DNA of 36,416 nucleotides from Pseudomonadota bacterium (GCA_018823285.1 JAHJIQ010000020.1:1-36416); one strand, 5' to 3'. Counted from the first letter of the stretch, positions 6,981-17,026 are shown. Made by a program: numbers and translations. Notes: generated from the sequence alone by a model not told the origin.

Positions 6981-7292
6981 ATGCAGGTAGCGATTGTTTC
7001 GACGGATGGGATGAATGTGGATGAGCATTTCGGACGGGCGGCCCGGTTTCTGATCTATGAGGTTGAAGGTGGCACCCGGCTGCTTCTGGCCAACCGGGTG
7101 TCGCATCCTCTGTCCGACGGGGATACGAGCCATGACTTCAACCCGGAGCGATTTTCGCAGATTGCTGAGAATCTGGTCGGGTGCGAAAAGGTCTATTGTA
7201 CAAAGATCGGTGAAAAGCCGAGCGAGGAACTGAAGAAACTGGGGATTGAAGCGGTTCTTTACGAGGGGCCGATTAAAGGAATTGGTGTCTGA
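6981..7292 (+). CDS. NifX/NafY-like cofactor-binding protein
   Basis: 103 aa, a single dinitrogenase iron-molybdenum cofactor domain: VAIVSTDGMNVDEHFGRAARFLIYEVE at the N-terminus with the conserved EHFG(R/K)A motif, then CEKVYCTKIGEKPSEELKKLGIEA. Such proteins carry or store NifB-co and FeMo-co intermediates between NifB, NifEN and NifDK. It resembles the C-terminal domain of the NifB encoded upstream. GGAG lies about 9 bp before the ATG at 6981; a GTG at 6978 is an alternative. modA follows after 8 bp. NifX, NifY, NafY and VnfX cannot be told apart here. Confidence 0.88.
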   Translation: MQVAIVSTDGMNVDEHFGRAARFLIYEVEGGTRLLLANRVSHPLSDGDTSHDFNPERFSQIAENLVGCEKVYCTKIGEKPSEELKKLGIEAVLYEGPIKGIGV

Positions 7293-7300
7293 CAAAAACC

Positions 7301-8050
7301 ATGAAGATCCCTGCCATTCCGATAGCGGTTGTTTGGGTCATCTTGTGCGCTTTCCCCCTTGCGGCGGCGGAGCGGCAGGTGGTGATGATCGCGACGGCGG
7401 CAAACTTCATGGGGGCGATGGAAAAAATCTCCGAGGTTTATCACGCGGAAACCGGGAGCAGGGTGGAGACGGTGTATTCCTCGACCGGCAAACTGTATGC
7501 CCAGATCAAAAAGGGCGCTCCCTACGATCTCTTTCTGGCTGCGGACGCGCGCAGACCGGAACTTCTCGCCGAAGAGGGGGTGTGCGCGGAATCTTTTGTC
7601 TATGCCACCGGAGAAGTTGTGCTCTGGACCGGAAACCGGTCGTTCGCCGATGCAGAGAACTGGCAGCAGGTCATTCTGAACGAAGGAGTCAGGAGGATCT
7701 CCGTTTCAACTCCGGAGACTGCGCCGTATGGCGCCGCAGCTTTTGCGGCGCTTGAAGAGAAAGGTTTTCTGCCGAGGCTCAGGGACAGGCTGGTCTACGG
7801 GCAGAACGTGGCCCAGGCCTTTCAGTTTGCAGTGCACGGCAGCACCGACCTCGGCTTGATCGCCTTGTCCCTCGCCTTGTCGGAGAAGGGCAGGCCGGGA
7901 TTCTTCTGGCGGGTGCCGGAGGCTCCGAAAATCGTGCAGAAGGGTTGCGTGGTCACAGGCGGAGACAATGAAGAGGCGGCGCGTGATTTTCTCGAATTCA
8001 TGCGCGGTGAAACGGGCCGCACCGTACTACATGAATTCGGCTACCGGTGA
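7301..8050 (+). CDS. modA: ModA, molybdate-binding periplasmic protein
   Basis: 249 aa. A signal peptide spans residues 1-23 (hydrophobic VVWVILCAFPL, cleavage after AAA). The mature part matches ModA/WtpA-type oxyanion binders: ATAANFMGAMEKI, the YSSTGKLYAQIKKGAPYD binding-site motif (Ser-Ser-Thr), LFLAADARRPELL and STPETAPYGAAA. It captures molybdate (or tungstate) for the ModBC transporter, supplying Mo to FeMo-co synthesis. It starts 8 bp after the NifX-like gene without a strong ribosome binding site, implying translational coupling. It is separated from modB by about 550 bp of repeats, an odd break in a normally tight modABC operon. Confidence 0.9.
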   Translation: MKIPAIPIAVVWVILCAFPLAAAERQVVMIATAANFMGAMEKISEVYHAETGSRVETVYSSTGKLYAQIKKGAPYDLFLAADARRPELLAEEGVCAESFVYATGEVVLWTGNRSFADAENWQQVILNEGVRRISVSTPETAPYGAAAFAALEEKGFLPRLRDRLVYGQNVAQAFQFAVHGSTDLGLIALSLALSEKGRPGFFWRVPEAPKIVQKGCVVTGGDNEEAARDFLEFMRGETGRTVLHEFGYR

Positions 8051-8056
8051 GGGAAG

Positions 8057-8103
8057 AATGCAAAATGCAAAATGCAAAATGTAAAATGCAAAATGCACAA
8101 TGC
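8057..8103. repeat. Heptanucleotide tandem repeat (AAAATGC)
   Basis: About 6.5 tandem copies of AAAATGC directly after the modA stop, with one C-to-T and one A-to-C variant. A 7-bp unit could vary in number by slippage; it lies outside any reading frame. Confidence 0.85.
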
Positions 8104-8232
8104 GAAAGCCGGGACCGCTTCACTCCAGCAAATCATTTTTACTCAACTTTCCGACATGTCTTATGGCGTTGATTTGCTGTTATAAAATGGTTCAGAGTCG
8201 GAGTGACATTCCATGATGAGAATTCAGAAGCC

Positions 8233-8499
8233 AGTAGCCAGAAGCCAGAATGACTTATTTTTTCACCCTTCGGGTACTCACTTCAGTACCCCCTTGAGTA
8301 TAAGTCTCGATGTCTCGCAGGCTCGCTTTCGCCCAGAGGGCATAAGTTTCGTATAAGCAGGCACGCTGCTTAACTTAACTAATCGGTAAGAGCAGACCAG
8401 CTGCTCAACTTAAGCTTTTCACCCTTCGGGTATAAGTTTCGTACGAGCAGACAAGCTGCTCAACTCAGCTTTAAGCTATTCTCCTGGCTTCTGGCTACT
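8233..8499. repeat. MITE-like block with 16-bp inverted ends
   Basis: AGTAGCCAGAAGCCAG (8233-8248) and its exact complement CTGGCTTCTGGCTACT (8484-8499) bound a non-coding block. Inside lie one full and several partial copies of the double-hairpin repeat (head fragment 8261-8275, partials 8341-8378 and 8390-8415, full copy 8418-8473). No transposase frame is present. The block fills most of the modA-modB gap (8051-8603), for which no other feature is seen. It could be a non-autonomous mobile element or nested accumulation of short repeats. Confidence 0.7.
8418..8473 (+). repeat. Double-hairpin dispersed repeat, copy 1
   Basis: The 56-bp unit TTCACCCTTCGGGTATAAG..GAGCAGACAAGCTGCTC..CAGCTTTA. 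It contains two small hairpins: ACCC-TTC-GGGT and GAGCAG-acaa-(G)CTGCTC. It is about 95 percent identical to 18076-18132 and matches the complement of 21834-21888. Confidence 0.85.
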
Positions 8500-8603
8500 T
8501 GTGGAACACATGCACTAACAAATCGCCGAAACCCCTTTATTATCGGGAGATTAGCCAACCTCGGAAAGTTGTGATTTTTAATTTTGCATTCACGAAGGAA
8601 CCC

Positions 8604-9269
8604 ATGGACCTGACCCCTTTATATCTTTCCGCGAAGCTCGCCCTGATCAGCACCGTTGTTCTCCTGATCATTGCCGCGCCGCTGACCTGCTGGCTGGTCT
8701 TTAACCCGGTCCGGGGCAGGTTTCTGATCGAATCGTTGATCGGTCTGCCGCTGGTGCTGCCGCCGACGGTCCTTGGTTTTTTTCTCCTGATCGTCATGGG
8801 TCCGGAGGGGGTGATCGGCAGATCCTGGGAGAACCTGACCGGCGCACCCCTGGTTTTTACCTTTACCGGCATCGTGATTGCGGCGATGGCCCACAGTTTG
8901 CCCTACGCCTTCCAGCCCTTGAAGACCGCCTTTGAAAGGGTCGACCGGAGGCTCCTGGAATCGGCCTATGTTCTTGGCTGTTCAAAGAAGGGCGCTTTTT
9001 TCAGGGTGGTTCTGCCCAATACCGTAAACGGCCTGGTGGCGGCGGCGATTCTCGCTTTTGCCCATACCATGGGAGAGTTCGGGGTGATCCTGATGGTGGG
9101 CGGCAGTATTCCCGGCAGAACCCGGGTGGCCTCAATCGCGATCTACGAATATGTCGAGGCGTTGCGCTACCGGGAAGCGTGGCTGCTGTCGCTCGCGCTG
9201 GTGGTCATCAGCTATCTGGTTTTACTTGCGGTCAACCTTTTGAACAGGAGGGGAGAGCATGGGGCTTAA
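8604..9269 (+). CDS. modB: ModB, molybdate ABC transporter permease
   Basis: 222 aa, typical ModB length, with about five membrane segments. The permease signature follows the family: LPLVLPPTVLGFFLL near residue 50, and the EAA-type cytoplasmic loop ESAYVLGCSKKGAFFRVVLP, which docks onto the ATPase. GGSIPGRTRVASIAIYEYVE is characteristic of molybdate permeases. The ATG at 8604 is chosen because GAAGGA lies 6 bp upstream; the open frame continues 35 codons into the repeat block without a signal. It overlaps modC by 11 bp. With ModA and ModC it imports molybdate. Confidence 0.93.
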   Translation: MDLTPLYLSAKLALISTVVLLIIAAPLTCWLVFNPVRGRFLIESLIGLPLVLPPTVLGFFLLIVMGPEGVIGRSWENLTGAPLVFTFTGIVIAAMAHSLPYAFQPLKTAFERVDRRLLESAYVLGCSKKGAFFRVVLPNTVNGLVAAAILAFAHTMGEFGVILMVGGSIPGRTRVASIAIYEYVEALRYREAWLLSLALVVISYLVLLAVNLLNRRGEHGA

Positions 9270-9996
9270 GGTCAATATCGTCAAAGCACTTCCCGGCTTT
9301 GATATCAATATCTCCTTTGCGTGCGGCAGTGGTGAATTTCTGGCCCTGGTCGGGCCGTCGGGAGCCGGCAAAACTACCATTATGCGGATCATCGCCGGTC
9401 TTGACCAGCCTGATGTCGGCCGGATTTCCTTCAACGAAGTGAGCTGGCTCGACAGCAGGCAGGGGATCAATCTGCCGCCGCAGAAACGCAACCTCGGCTA
9501 TGTCTTTCAGGAATACACCCTGTTCCCGAATCTGACGGTGTGGAAGAACGTGGCTTTTGCCGCAAAGGATAATGCGGTGGTGGCCGAGCTTCTGAAACTC
9601 TTTGATATCCTGCATCTGCGGGACAGAAAGCCCCGCAAACTGTCCGGGGGCGAGCGGCAGCGGGTGGCGCTGGCCCAGGCCCTGGCCAGAGAGCCGGATA
9701 TCCTGCTGCTGGACGAACCGTTTTCCGCGCTGGATGTGGTCTCCCGGCAGAAGTTGCGGCAGGAAGTGAAAACGATCAGCAAAACATTCGCCCTGCCGGT
9801 GATCCATATCACCCATGACCTGGAAGAGGCCCGTTCTCTTGCCGATACCCTGCTGCCCATAGTTCAGGGCCGAATCGACCAGGGGTGGCTGACCGATCAC
9901 CCGATATCGGTTGCCGGAGAAAGAAGAGCGCCCCGGCGCGGCAAGATCGTCGATCTTTGTCAGCGCCCGGGTTTCAAGGAGGCGGCGGAGGGATAA
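9259..9996 (+). CDS. modC: ModC-type molybdate ABC ATPase, short form
   Basis: 245 aa. Walker A GPSGAGKTT (32-40), Q-loop YVFQEYTLFPNLTVWKNV, ABC signature LSGGERQR (128-135), Walker B ILLLDEP (about 148-154) and the switch His in HITHD are all present, so it should hydrolyse ATP to drive ModB. Canonical ModC has about 350 residues with a C-terminal TOBE/Mop molybdate-binding domain; here the protein ends soon after the nucleotide-binding domain, so that regulatory domain is missing. AGGAGGGGAG precedes the ATG. modB overlaps its start by 11 bp and nifV begins at the base after its stop codon. Confidence 0.9.
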   Translation: MGLKVNIVKALPGFDINISFACGSGEFLALVGPSGAGKTTIMRIIAGLDQPDVGRISFNEVSWLDSRQGINLPPQKRNLGYVFQEYTLFPNLTVWKNVAFAAKDNAVVAELLKLFDILHLRDRKPRKLSGGERQRVALAQALAREPDILLLDEPFSALDVVSRQKLRQEVKTISKTFALPVIHITHDLEEARSLADTLLPIVQGRIDQGWLTDHPISVAGERRAPRRGKIVDLCQRPGFKEAAEG

Positions 9997-11124
9997 ATGA
10001 AGGGAATAATCGACAGCACGCTGCGGGAAGGAGAACAGACTGTCGGGGTCTCCTTTTCACCTGAACTGAAACTTGAGATGATCAGACGGCTCTGCCGGAT
10101 CGGGGTGGAGGAGATCGAGGTCGGAACTGCCACCAGGTACGACACCACCCCCGCCCTGCTGATCAGGAAATGCCGGGAGGAGCGGCTCCCGGCGCGACTT
10201 GCCCTCTGGTGCCGCTGCAACGAAAAGGACATCGCCGCTGCCGCAGAGGCCGGGCCGGACGTTTTGTCCCTGTCCATTCCGGTGTCGGATCTGCATCTTG
10301 AAAAGAAACTCGGAAAATCGAGGGCATGGGTCCTGGCCAAAGTTGAAGAGTCTCTCGGGTATGCAAGAAAACTGGGGCTCCCTTTTGTCTCTCTCGGATT
10401 TGAAGACGCGACCCGGGCCGATCCCGATTACGTGGGAATCGTGGTCAGGGAAGCGGCGCGGTGCGGGGTCGATCGGATCAGGCTCGCCGACACGGTTGGA
10501 GTGGCAAGTCCGGCCGGGATCGCCGGGCTCGTCAGGCGGATACAAGAGATTTCAGCCGTGGAAATCGGCGTTCATATGCATAACGATTTCGGGATGGCCA
10601 CCGCCAATTCCATTGCCGCCATTGACAGCGGCGCCGACTGGGCCGACGCGACCATCCTCGGCCTTGGTGAACGGGCAGGTAATGCCCGGCTTGAAGAGCT
10701 GGCAGCGTTCCTCTCCCTGCAGCGCAATCATCACTATCAGGTCGGCCTGATTCCGGATCTGAGCAGGTTGGTCGCAGAGGCGGTCGGCACCGGGATCGAA
10801 CCACATCGACCGGTGATCGGCGGCGACATCTTTGCCTGCGAAACGGGTTTGCACCTCCAGGGTCTTCAGCGGGAGCCGGTCACCTATGAGCCGTTTCCTC
10901 CCGAGGCGGTCCGGGCGGAAAGGTTGTTGCTTTTCGGCGCCAAGGTCGGGAGAAGGGAGATCGGTGACTGCCTGGGCGCAGACCACGGCGGAATGTCTGA
11001 AGGTGACTACGACTCCATTGTCACCCGGATCAGGGAAATGGCTGGTTCTTCAGGGTATCCGCTGCGGCTGGAGAAATTTTCCGCGGTGGTCAGAAGCATG
11101 GCGGCCGGCTGCATCCCGGGCTGA
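9997..11124 (+). CDS. nifV: NifV, homocitrate synthase
   Basis: 375 aa, usual NifV length. It condenses acetyl-CoA with 2-oxoglutarate to give R-homocitrate, the organic ligand of FeMo-co. The alpha-isopropylmalate/homocitrate synthase hallmarks are visible: DSTLREGEQTVGVSFS (D6, R10, E11) at the N-terminus, the metal-binding His pair in VHMHNDFGMATAN (H193, H195) and the GLGERAGNA loop. The C-terminal leucine regulatory domain of isopropylmalate synthase is absent, favouring NifV over LeuA. It begins directly after the modC stop (TAAATG) with GGAGGG upstream, so is co-translated with the mod genes and closes the nif run. Confidence 0.93.
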   Translation: MKGIIDSTLREGEQTVGVSFSPELKLEMIRRLCRIGVEEIEVGTATRYDTTPALLIRKCREERLPARLALWCRCNEKDIAAAAEAGPDVLSLSIPVSDLHLEKKLGKSRAWVLAKVEESLGYARKLGLPFVSLGFEDATRADPDYVGIVVREAARCGVDRIRLADTVGVASPAGIAGLVRRIQEISAVEIGVHMHNDFGMATANSIAAIDSGADWADATILGLGERAGNARLEELAAFLSLQRNHHYQVGLIPDLSRLVAEAVGTGIEPHRPVIGGDIFACETGLHLQGLQREPVTYEPFPPEAVRAERLLLFGAKVGRREIGDCLGADHGGMSEGDYDSIVTRIREMAGSSGYPLRLEKFSAVVRSMAAGCIPG

Positions 11125-11137
11125 AAATCATTGAAGC

Positions 11138-11183
11138 TCCCCGCGGCAGATAGCGAACTGCGTGAGACTTCGAGCTGCGGGGA
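11138..11183. terminator. Hairpin between convergent nifV and RND genes
   Basis: TCCCCGCGGC (11138-11147) pairs with GCTGCGGGGA (11174-11183) at 9 of 10 positions. No T tract follows on either strand, so intrinsic termination is doubtful; it is placed between convergent transcription units. Confidence 0.35.
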
Positions 11184-11276
11184 ATGCGTTTCGCTATGCA
11201 TGTTCAACGGTCTGCACCGGTCGGGTCAGCCGTCGGTTGTCGCAAATTGATCGCTCGGGGGAAGGCCCGATCCCCG

Positions 11277-14200
11277 TCAATAGCCGCTCTCTCCCGCGTG
11301 TTTATGTCTCTGCAGCATGAAGTAGAGGACCGGCACCGCCATTCTGCTGATCAGGAGCGAGGCGATCTCGCCGAACATGAGCGAGATCGCGAGTCCCTGG
11401 AAGATCGGGTCGGCGAGGATCACCGAGGCGCCGACCACCACCGCGAGTGCGGTGAGCAGCATCGGCCGGAAACGGATGGCCCCGGCCTCGACCACCGCTT
11501 CCTTCAGCGGCAGGCCGTGACTGATTCGAAGCTCGATAAAGTCGACCAGGATGATCGAGTTTCGCACCACGATCCCCGCCCCGGCCATGAAGCCGATCAT
11601 TGAGGTGGCGGTGAAAAACGCGCCCATCGCCCAGTGGGCCGGGAGGATGCCGATCAATGAAAAGGGGATGGCGGCCATCACCACCAGCGGCACGAAGTAA
11701 TCCTTGAACCAGCCGACCATCAGCATGTAGATGAGGATCATCACCGCGCAGAAGGCAAGCCCCAGATCGCGGAAAACTTCCAGGGTGATGTGCCACTCGC
11801 CGTCCCATTTGACGGCGGGCTGCATTTCATAGAACGGCTGCTTCAGGTTGTAGACTTCAATTTTCTCCTGATCCGATCCATACAGTGTGCCGTCGATACC
11901 ACCGATTTCCCTGTTCATCTCGAGGATCGCATAGAGCGGGCTTTCCGCCGCCCCCGCCACATCGCCGGTCACGTAGATCACCGGTTTCAGGTTTTTCCGG
12001 TAGATGGGCTGCTCGACCGCGACCTGGTCCACATGGACCAGTTCCCGGAGTGAAACCAGGGGCCCTGCCGGATTGATCCCGGAGCGGAGCTGGATATTCA
12101 GGATGGTGTCGATCCTCGCCCGCTGGGCCTGCGGCAGTTCAAGGATGATATTGACCGGTTCCTTGTCGTGGGGGAGATGGTAGAGGTCAATGGGTAGCCC
12201 CTTTAAGGCGAGGTCGACGGTTGTCGAAATTTCCCCGGAGGAGATGCCGTTCAAGGCCGCTTTTTCCTTGTCGACGGTGATCACCGTTTTTAGGCGGTTT
12301 GCTTCCCGGTACCAGTCGACATCCACCACCCCGGGGGTTGAGGTGAAGATGTCCTTGACCCGTTCGGCAAGTTTGACCCTCTGGGCATCTGACGTCCCGT
12401 AGATCTCCGCAACCAGGGTCTGGAGAACCGGCGGCCCCGGCGGCACTTCGGCCACCGCTACGGTTGCCCCGTATTTTTCGGCAATGAGAGCGACCTCCGG
12501 CCGGACCCGTTTGGCGATGTCATGGCTCTGGGCCTTGCGCTCTCCCTTGGGCAGGAGGTTAATCTGGATATCGGCGACATTGGCCCCCTGGCGCATGTAG
12601 TAATGGCGAACCAGCCCGTTGAAATTATAGGGTGAGGCGGTGCCGGCGTAGACCTGATAATTGACCACCTCCGGTTCCCGGCCGACCACCGCCGCCATTT
12701 CCCGGGCCACCCGGGCGGTGTGCTCGAGGCTGGTCCCCTCCGGCATGTCGAGAATGATCTGGAACTCGCTCTTGTTGTCGAAGGGCAGCATCTTCACCTT
12801 GACCAGCCCCAGGTAGACCATGCCGCAGGCGCCCAGCAGCAACGAGATGATGGCGCCGAAGAAAACCGCCCGCCAGAGAGAGCTTTCGAGCAGCGGGTCC
12901 ATGACCAGATGGTAGAGGCGGGTAAAGAAATCAGTCGGGGCATGATCATGGTCGGCCATCCCTTCAGGAGTCGCGGCAGTGCTGGAATCAGATCGGGTGC
13001 TTTTTTTCTTCAGGACCCGGATGGCGGCCCACGGGGTCACGGTAAAGGCAATGATCAGGGAAAAAAGCATGGCCGCCGACGAACCGATCGGGATCGGGCG
13101 CATGTACGGGCCCATCAGGCCGCCGACGAAGGCCATCGGCAGGATCGCGGCAATCACCGCCCAGGTGGCGAGGATGGTCGGATTGCCGACTTCGTTGACC
13201 GCTTCAACGGCGATCTTGAGCATTGACCTTTGTTCATTGCCCGGCAACCTGGAATGGCGGACGATGTTCTCGACCACGACGATGGCGTCATCCACCAGGA
13301 TACCGATGGAAAAGATCAGGGCGAAGAGGGTGATCCGGTTCAGGGTGTAGCCGTAAAGGTAAAAGAGGAGCAGGGTCAGGGCCAGGGTTGAAGGGATGGC
13401 CAGAATGACGATGATCGACTCCCGCCAGCCCAGGAAAAAGAGGATCAGGAGGGCAACCCCGAAAACCGCAATCCCCATGTGCAGGAGAAGCTCGTTTGAT
13501 TTTTCGGCCGCCGTCTCGCCGTAATCCCGGGTGATGGTGACCCTGACATCATGGGGGATCACCGTTCCTTTCAGGGTGTCGATTTTTTTCAGGATGGTTT
13601 CAACCACGTGAACCGCATTGGCCCCCGGTCGTTTGGCTACCGACAGGGTCACCGCCGCTTCTTCCTGCCGGCCGTTCCCCTCGCCATGCAGAACATAGTT
13701 GGCCGGTTCCTGCGGGCCGTCAATGATTTCGGCCACTTCATTCAGGTAGACCGCCCTGCCCTTGTAGACCCCGACCACGAGCCGGCCGATCTCTTTCACG
13801 GATGAAAGAAACTGCCCGGTCTGGATGATGACCTCGCGGTTCAGCGACAATAAATTGCCGGAATCGGTCTGCCGGTTCGCCTGCTGCAGGTGCGGGATAA
13901 TGTCGCCGACGGCAAGGTGGCGGCCGGCAAGTTTGAGTGGATCGAAGAGAATCCGCACTTCACGCACGGTGCCGCCGATCAGCTTGGTTTCCGCCACCTC
14001 CTGGATGTTTTTGATCGCGTCATCAACCTCCGCCGCCAGTCGCCGCAGGGTGTAATGATCATACCGCTCGCTGTGAAAGGTCAGGGCGAGGATCGGGACG
14101 TCGTCGATGGTGTGGGGCTTGACCAGCGGTGGTGAAACGCCGCTTGGGATCCGGTCGAAATTGGTCGCCAGTTTCTGGTTCAGCCGGACGATGGCGTTCT

Positions 14201-14540
14201 CCATGTTTTCGCCGACATAAAACCTGGCAATCAGGAGGCTCCGGCCGGGCATTGAGGTGGAGTAGATGTATTCGACCCCGGGGATCTCGTACAGCAGTTT
14301 TTCCATGGGGATGGAGACCTGCTCCTCGATTTCCTTGGCCGAGGCCCCCGGCATGGCGACCATGATATCGATCATCGGGACTTTGATCTGCGGTTCTTCT
14401 TCCCTGGGGAGCATGACCACGGCCATGATCCCGAGCAGGAGAGAGGCGATGATGCCGATCGCGGTCAGCTTCGAATCCATAAAAAAGGAGGCGAGCCGCC
14501 CGGCAAAACCATGCTGTTCGGTAGTGATCGATGGTTTCAT
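11277..14540 (-). CDS. RND-family efflux pump inner-membrane transporter
   Basis: 1087 aa, AcrB/MexF-size. First TM at residues 25-45, then a periplasmic porter loop ([22 protein letters not shown]). TM4 carries the proton-relay pair in [20 protein letters not shown]; the second half repeats the fold ([21 protein letters not shown]). A His/Asp-rich loop ([10 protein letters not shown]) lies between the halves. It should exchange protons for exported substrates as part of a tripartite pump. Overall it is hydrophobe/amphiphile (HAE)-like rather than CusA-like, and the substrate cannot be called. Its start overlaps the stop of the fusion-protein gene by 4 bp (ATGA). Confidence 0.92.
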   Translation of the reverse strand: MKPSITTEQHGFAGRLASFFMDSKLTAIGIIASLLLGIMAVVMLPREEEPQIKVPMIDIMVAMPGASAKEIEEQVSIPMEKLLYEIPGVEYIYSTSMPGRSLLIARFYVGENMENAIVRLNQKLATNFDRIPSGVSPPLVKPHTIDDVPILALTFHSERYDHYTLRRLAAEVDDAIKNIQEVAETKLIGGTVREVRILFDPLKLAGRHLAVGDIIPHLQQANRQTDSGNLLSLNREVIIQTGQFLSSVKEIGRLVVGVYKGRAVYLNEVAEIIDGPQEPANYVLHGEGNGRQEEAAVTLSVAKRPGANAVHVVETILKKIDTLKGTVIPHDVRVTITRDYGETAAEKSNELLLHMGIAVFGVALLILFFLGWRESIIVILAIPSTLALTLLLFYLYGYTLNRITLFALIFSIGILVDDAIVVVENIVRHSRLPGNEQRSMLKIAVEAVNEVGNPTILATWAVIAAILPMAFVGGLMGPYMRPIPIGSSAAMLFSLIIAFTVTPWAAIRVLKKKSTRSDSSTAATPEGMADHDHAPTDFFTRLYHLVMDPLLESSLWRAVFFGAIISLLLGACGMVYLGLVKVKMLPFDNKSEFQIILDMPEGTSLEHTARVAREMAAVVGREPEVVNYQVYAGTASPYNFNGLVRHYYMRQGANVADIQINLLPKGERKAQSHDIAKRVRPEVALIAEKYGATVAVAEVPPGPPVLQTLVAEIYGTSDAQRVKLAERVKDIFTSTPGVVDVDWYREANRLKTVITVDKEKAALNGISSGEISTTVDLALKGLPIDLYHLPHDKEPVNIILELPQAQRARIDTILNIQLRSGINPAGPLVSLRELVHVDQVAVEQPIYRKNLKPVIYVTGDVAGAAESPLYAILEMNREIGGIDGTLYGSDQEKIEVYNLKQPFYEMQPAVKWDGEWHITLEVFRDLGLAFCAVMILIYMLMVGWFKDYFVPLVVMAAIPFSLIGILPAHWAMGAFFTATSMIGFMAGAGIVVRNSIILVDFIELRISHGLPLKEAVVEAGAIRFRPMLLTALAVVVGASVILADPIFQGLAISLMFGEIASLLISRMAVPVLYFMLQRHKHAGESGY

Positions 14541-15574
14541 TGCACTATTTCCACGGGTTGTCTGTCAACAAGCTGGTTGCTGCCATGGAGAACGACCTGC
14601 TCTCCGGCAACGATCCCGGAAAGGATTTCCACCTGCGAACCGACCCTCTCGCCGGTCCTGATCAGCCGGAGAATCGCCCGGTTGTTCTCGACGACGAAAA
14701 GACGTTCCATCTGGCCGTAGCGGCTGATGGCCATCGCGGGGACCAGATAGGCGTTTACCGAGACCCCCGGCAGCACGATGCGGACATATTGCCCCGGCCG
14801 GAGGCCGGAAATATCTTCGATTTTAAGCTTGACCGTCGTTGTTCTGGTCTGCGGGTCTGAAGAGGGGGCGATCTCGCTGACCACTCCGGTTTTGTCCGGT
14901 GCGGCGGTGGCGCCCCTTACCGGCAGCCGGTCGCCGATTTTGATCTGCAACGCCAGTTCTTCCGGGACCGAGGCGACCACCTGCAGTTTGCGGTTGTTCT
15001 CGATGACCAGTAACGGGGTGCCGGGGGTGGCCAGGTCGCCGATCTGAATGTTTTTTCCGGAAATGACCCCGTCGAAGGGGGCCGTGATCGTGGTGTAGCC
15101 GAACATGGTCTGCGCTTCACGGTAGGCGGCCTCGGCGACCCGGAAACCGTCTTCCATGGATTTTACGGTTTCCGGGGTGGACGCCTCTTTTTCAAGAAGG
15201 CGTTTTTCCCGCTCCAGATTCCGGCGGGCCTGCTCCAGCTGGGCTTCCGCCTGGGCCGCTCTGGCGCTGATTTCACCGGCGCTGAGCCGGAGCAGGAGAT
15301 CGCCTTTCTTGACCGTCGAGCCAAGGTCCACCGGCAGCTTCTCGATGGTGCCGGTGACCTTGGAGGCAATGGTTGCCTGATGGACGGCCTCGATGGTTCC
15401 GGTAGCCTCATTCTGGCTCATGGTCTGCTGTGCCGCGACCTGGACAACCGTGACCCTGGCGACGGGCAGCTCGGGCATCCCGGTTTTGTGTTCCTCCGAC
15501 GGCGGCTGAGTGCAGCCGCTTAAGCCCAGCACCACGGAGCAAAGGGCGAGTGCGATAAATTTCATTCTGTTCAT
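14537..15574 (-). CDS. RND membrane-fusion lipoprotein
   Basis: 345 aa. A lipoprotein signal ([21 protein letters not shown]) places acylated Cys21 at the inner-membrane outer face. Then come a barrel-sandwich lipoyl half-motif ([20 protein letters not shown]), an alpha-hairpin with heptad-like Gln/Glu/Leu content ([25 protein letters not shown]), the second lipoyl half ([20 protein letters not shown]) and beta-barrel. This is the HlyD/AcrA adaptor that connects the RND pump with the TolC channel. GAGGAAGAGAG precedes the ATG. The gene lies between tolC-like and RND genes in one operon. Confidence 0.92.
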   Translation of the reverse strand: MNRMKFIALALCSVVLGLSGCTQPPSEEHKTGMPELPVARVTVVQVAAQQTMSQNEATGTIEAVHQATIASKVTGTIEKLPVDLGSTVKKGDLLLRLSAGEISARAAQAEAQLEQARRNLEREKRLLEKEASTPETVKSMEDGFRVAEAAYREAQTMFGYTTITAPFDGVISGKNIQIGDLATPGTPLLVIENNRKLQVVASVPEELALQIKIGDRLPVRGATAAPDKTGVVSEIAPSSDPQTRTTTVKLKIEDISGLRPGQYVRIVLPGVSVNAYLVPAMAISRYGQMERLFVVENNRAILRLIRTGERVGSQVEILSGIVAGEQVVLHGSNQLVDRQPVEIVQ

Positions 15575-15655
15575 GAGTCTCTCTTCCTCATTACATGTTT
15601 CTTGGATTCAATGCGCTTGTCATGTTCTGTACAGGATTCACAGGTCCGGGCCCGG

Positions 15656-17026
15656 TCAGGAGCCTTTCCCCGCAGGGTTTTCTTTGTCGAGATCGGGAAA
15701 CTGTTCAAGCCCCAGGGCCTTTCGTAATCCGGCGATGGCTATGTTGTGTGCCGATCCGGCAACCGTTTTTCTCAGGAGCGCTTCGGTCAGGCCGTTTTCA
15801 GCCGTGACCAGATCAGAGGCAAGCACCTCGCCCTCCCGGAACCGGGCCCGGTAGATTCGAGCGCTTTCCTTTGCCTGCTCAACCCCTTTTTCGGTGACCG
15901 CAAGGCGAGTTTCGGCATCGTGTACCGCGAGTTCCGCCCTTCTGATCTCAAGCTCAATGGCCAGTTCGGTTTTCCGGAGCCTCTCCTTTGCCTCGGCAAG
16001 TGATGCCGCGGCCGCTGCGACCGCAGCCGAGGTCCGCCGGCCGTCAAAAAGAGTGTAGCTCAGCTGGACCCCGGCCAGCCAGGAGTCGCCATCATGATCG
16101 GTGACCGTGCCATGGTCGAAATCATAGCCGGCGAATCCCTCGACGGTCGGCAGCCTGCCGCCCTGGGCCTGTTTCAACCTGGCCTCGGCCGCCCGGACCA
16201 TTGCTTCGGCAGCCTGAAGCTCAAAACGGTTCTCCGCGGTCCTGCCGCTTGGAATCTCCTGCTCTTCGGTGATATCCGGAAAGATCTGGACGACTCCTTC
16301 CTTCAGCCCCATCAGGTTCAGAAAAACCTTCCGGGCCTCCTCCAGGCTGTTTTGGGCCTGGATGAGGTTTTCTTCAGACCGTGATTGCTGGACTTCGAGG
16401 TTGAGGACATCGGCGCGGAGCAGCACCCCTTCATTATATCGGGCCTGGGCGACCGCGAGCGAGGTGTTGATTGCCTCCAGGGCGGTCTGGTGCGCTTTGA
16501 CGATCCCTTCCGCCTGAATGATCAGGTTGAAGGTGCGGATCGCCCCGAAGGCGAGTTCATCGCGGATCGCTCCGAGCTCTTTCTCCGCAGCTTCTTCGTG
16601 CGCCTCGGCACCTTCAATTCCGGCAAGATCCCGACCGCCGTTGTACAGCCGGTAATTGACCCTGACTCCCATATTGAGATCATCGGTCCGGCCGGGGTTG
16701 TTGAAGTCAATGGTGGAGTTAAACGCCCCCTGGTTCAGGATGTTGCCGAAAGAATACATGGGGTTGTCAGTCTGGCTGTATCGTGAAGAAAAGGCGAGCT
16801 GGGGATAGAGCGACGATTTTTCCATGGTCACCATCGATTGCGCGGCTTTGAGCCGTTGTCGGGCCATCCCGCTGTCCGGGTTGTTGCGAAGTGCGTAATA
16901 GACGGCCTTGCGGGCGGTCCAGACCTGCGGCGCGGAGTCTTCCGGTTTCTGCCCGGAGGCAATTGTGATTCCCGGTGTGACCGCCAGGAGCAGGAGGACA
17001 AGGGTGATTTTTGACCACGTCTTCAT
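15656..17026 (-). CDS. TolC-family outer-membrane channel
   Basis: 456 aa. A signal peptide (MKTWSKITLVLLLLAVTPGITIASG) and two repeats of outer-membrane efflux-protein coiled-coil hairpins (for example LAVAQARYNEGVLLRADVLNLE and ARIYRARFREGEVLASDLVTAE, both with the R/E-G-V/E pattern). It forms the trimeric outer-membrane duct for the pump encoded downstream. The ATG at 17026, with AAGGTG upstream, is preferred to a 28-codon extension that would place charged residues before the signal peptide. It is first in the tolC-like/MFP/RND operon. Confidence 0.9.
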   Translation of the reverse strand: MKTWSKITLVLLLLAVTPGITIASGQKPEDSAPQVWTARKAVYYALRNNPDSGMARQRLKAAQSMVTMEKSSLYPQLAFSSRYSQTDNPMYSFGNILNQGAFNSTIDFNNPGRTDDLNMGVRVNYRLYNGGRDLAGIEGAEAHEEAAEKELGAIRDELAFGAIRTFNLIIQAEGIVKAHQTALEAINTSLAVAQARYNEGVLLRADVLNLEVQQSRSEENLIQAQNSLEEARKVFLNLMGLKEGVVQIFPDITEEQEIPSGRTAENRFELQAAEAMVRAAEARLKQAQGGRLPTVEGFAGYDFDHGTVTDHDGDSWLAGVQLSYTLFDGRRTSAAVAAAAASLAEAKERLRKTELAIELEIRRAELAVHDAETRLAVTEKGVEQAKESARIYRARFREGEVLASDLVTAENGLTEALLRKTVAGSAHNIAIAGLRKALGLEQFPDLDKENPAGKGS

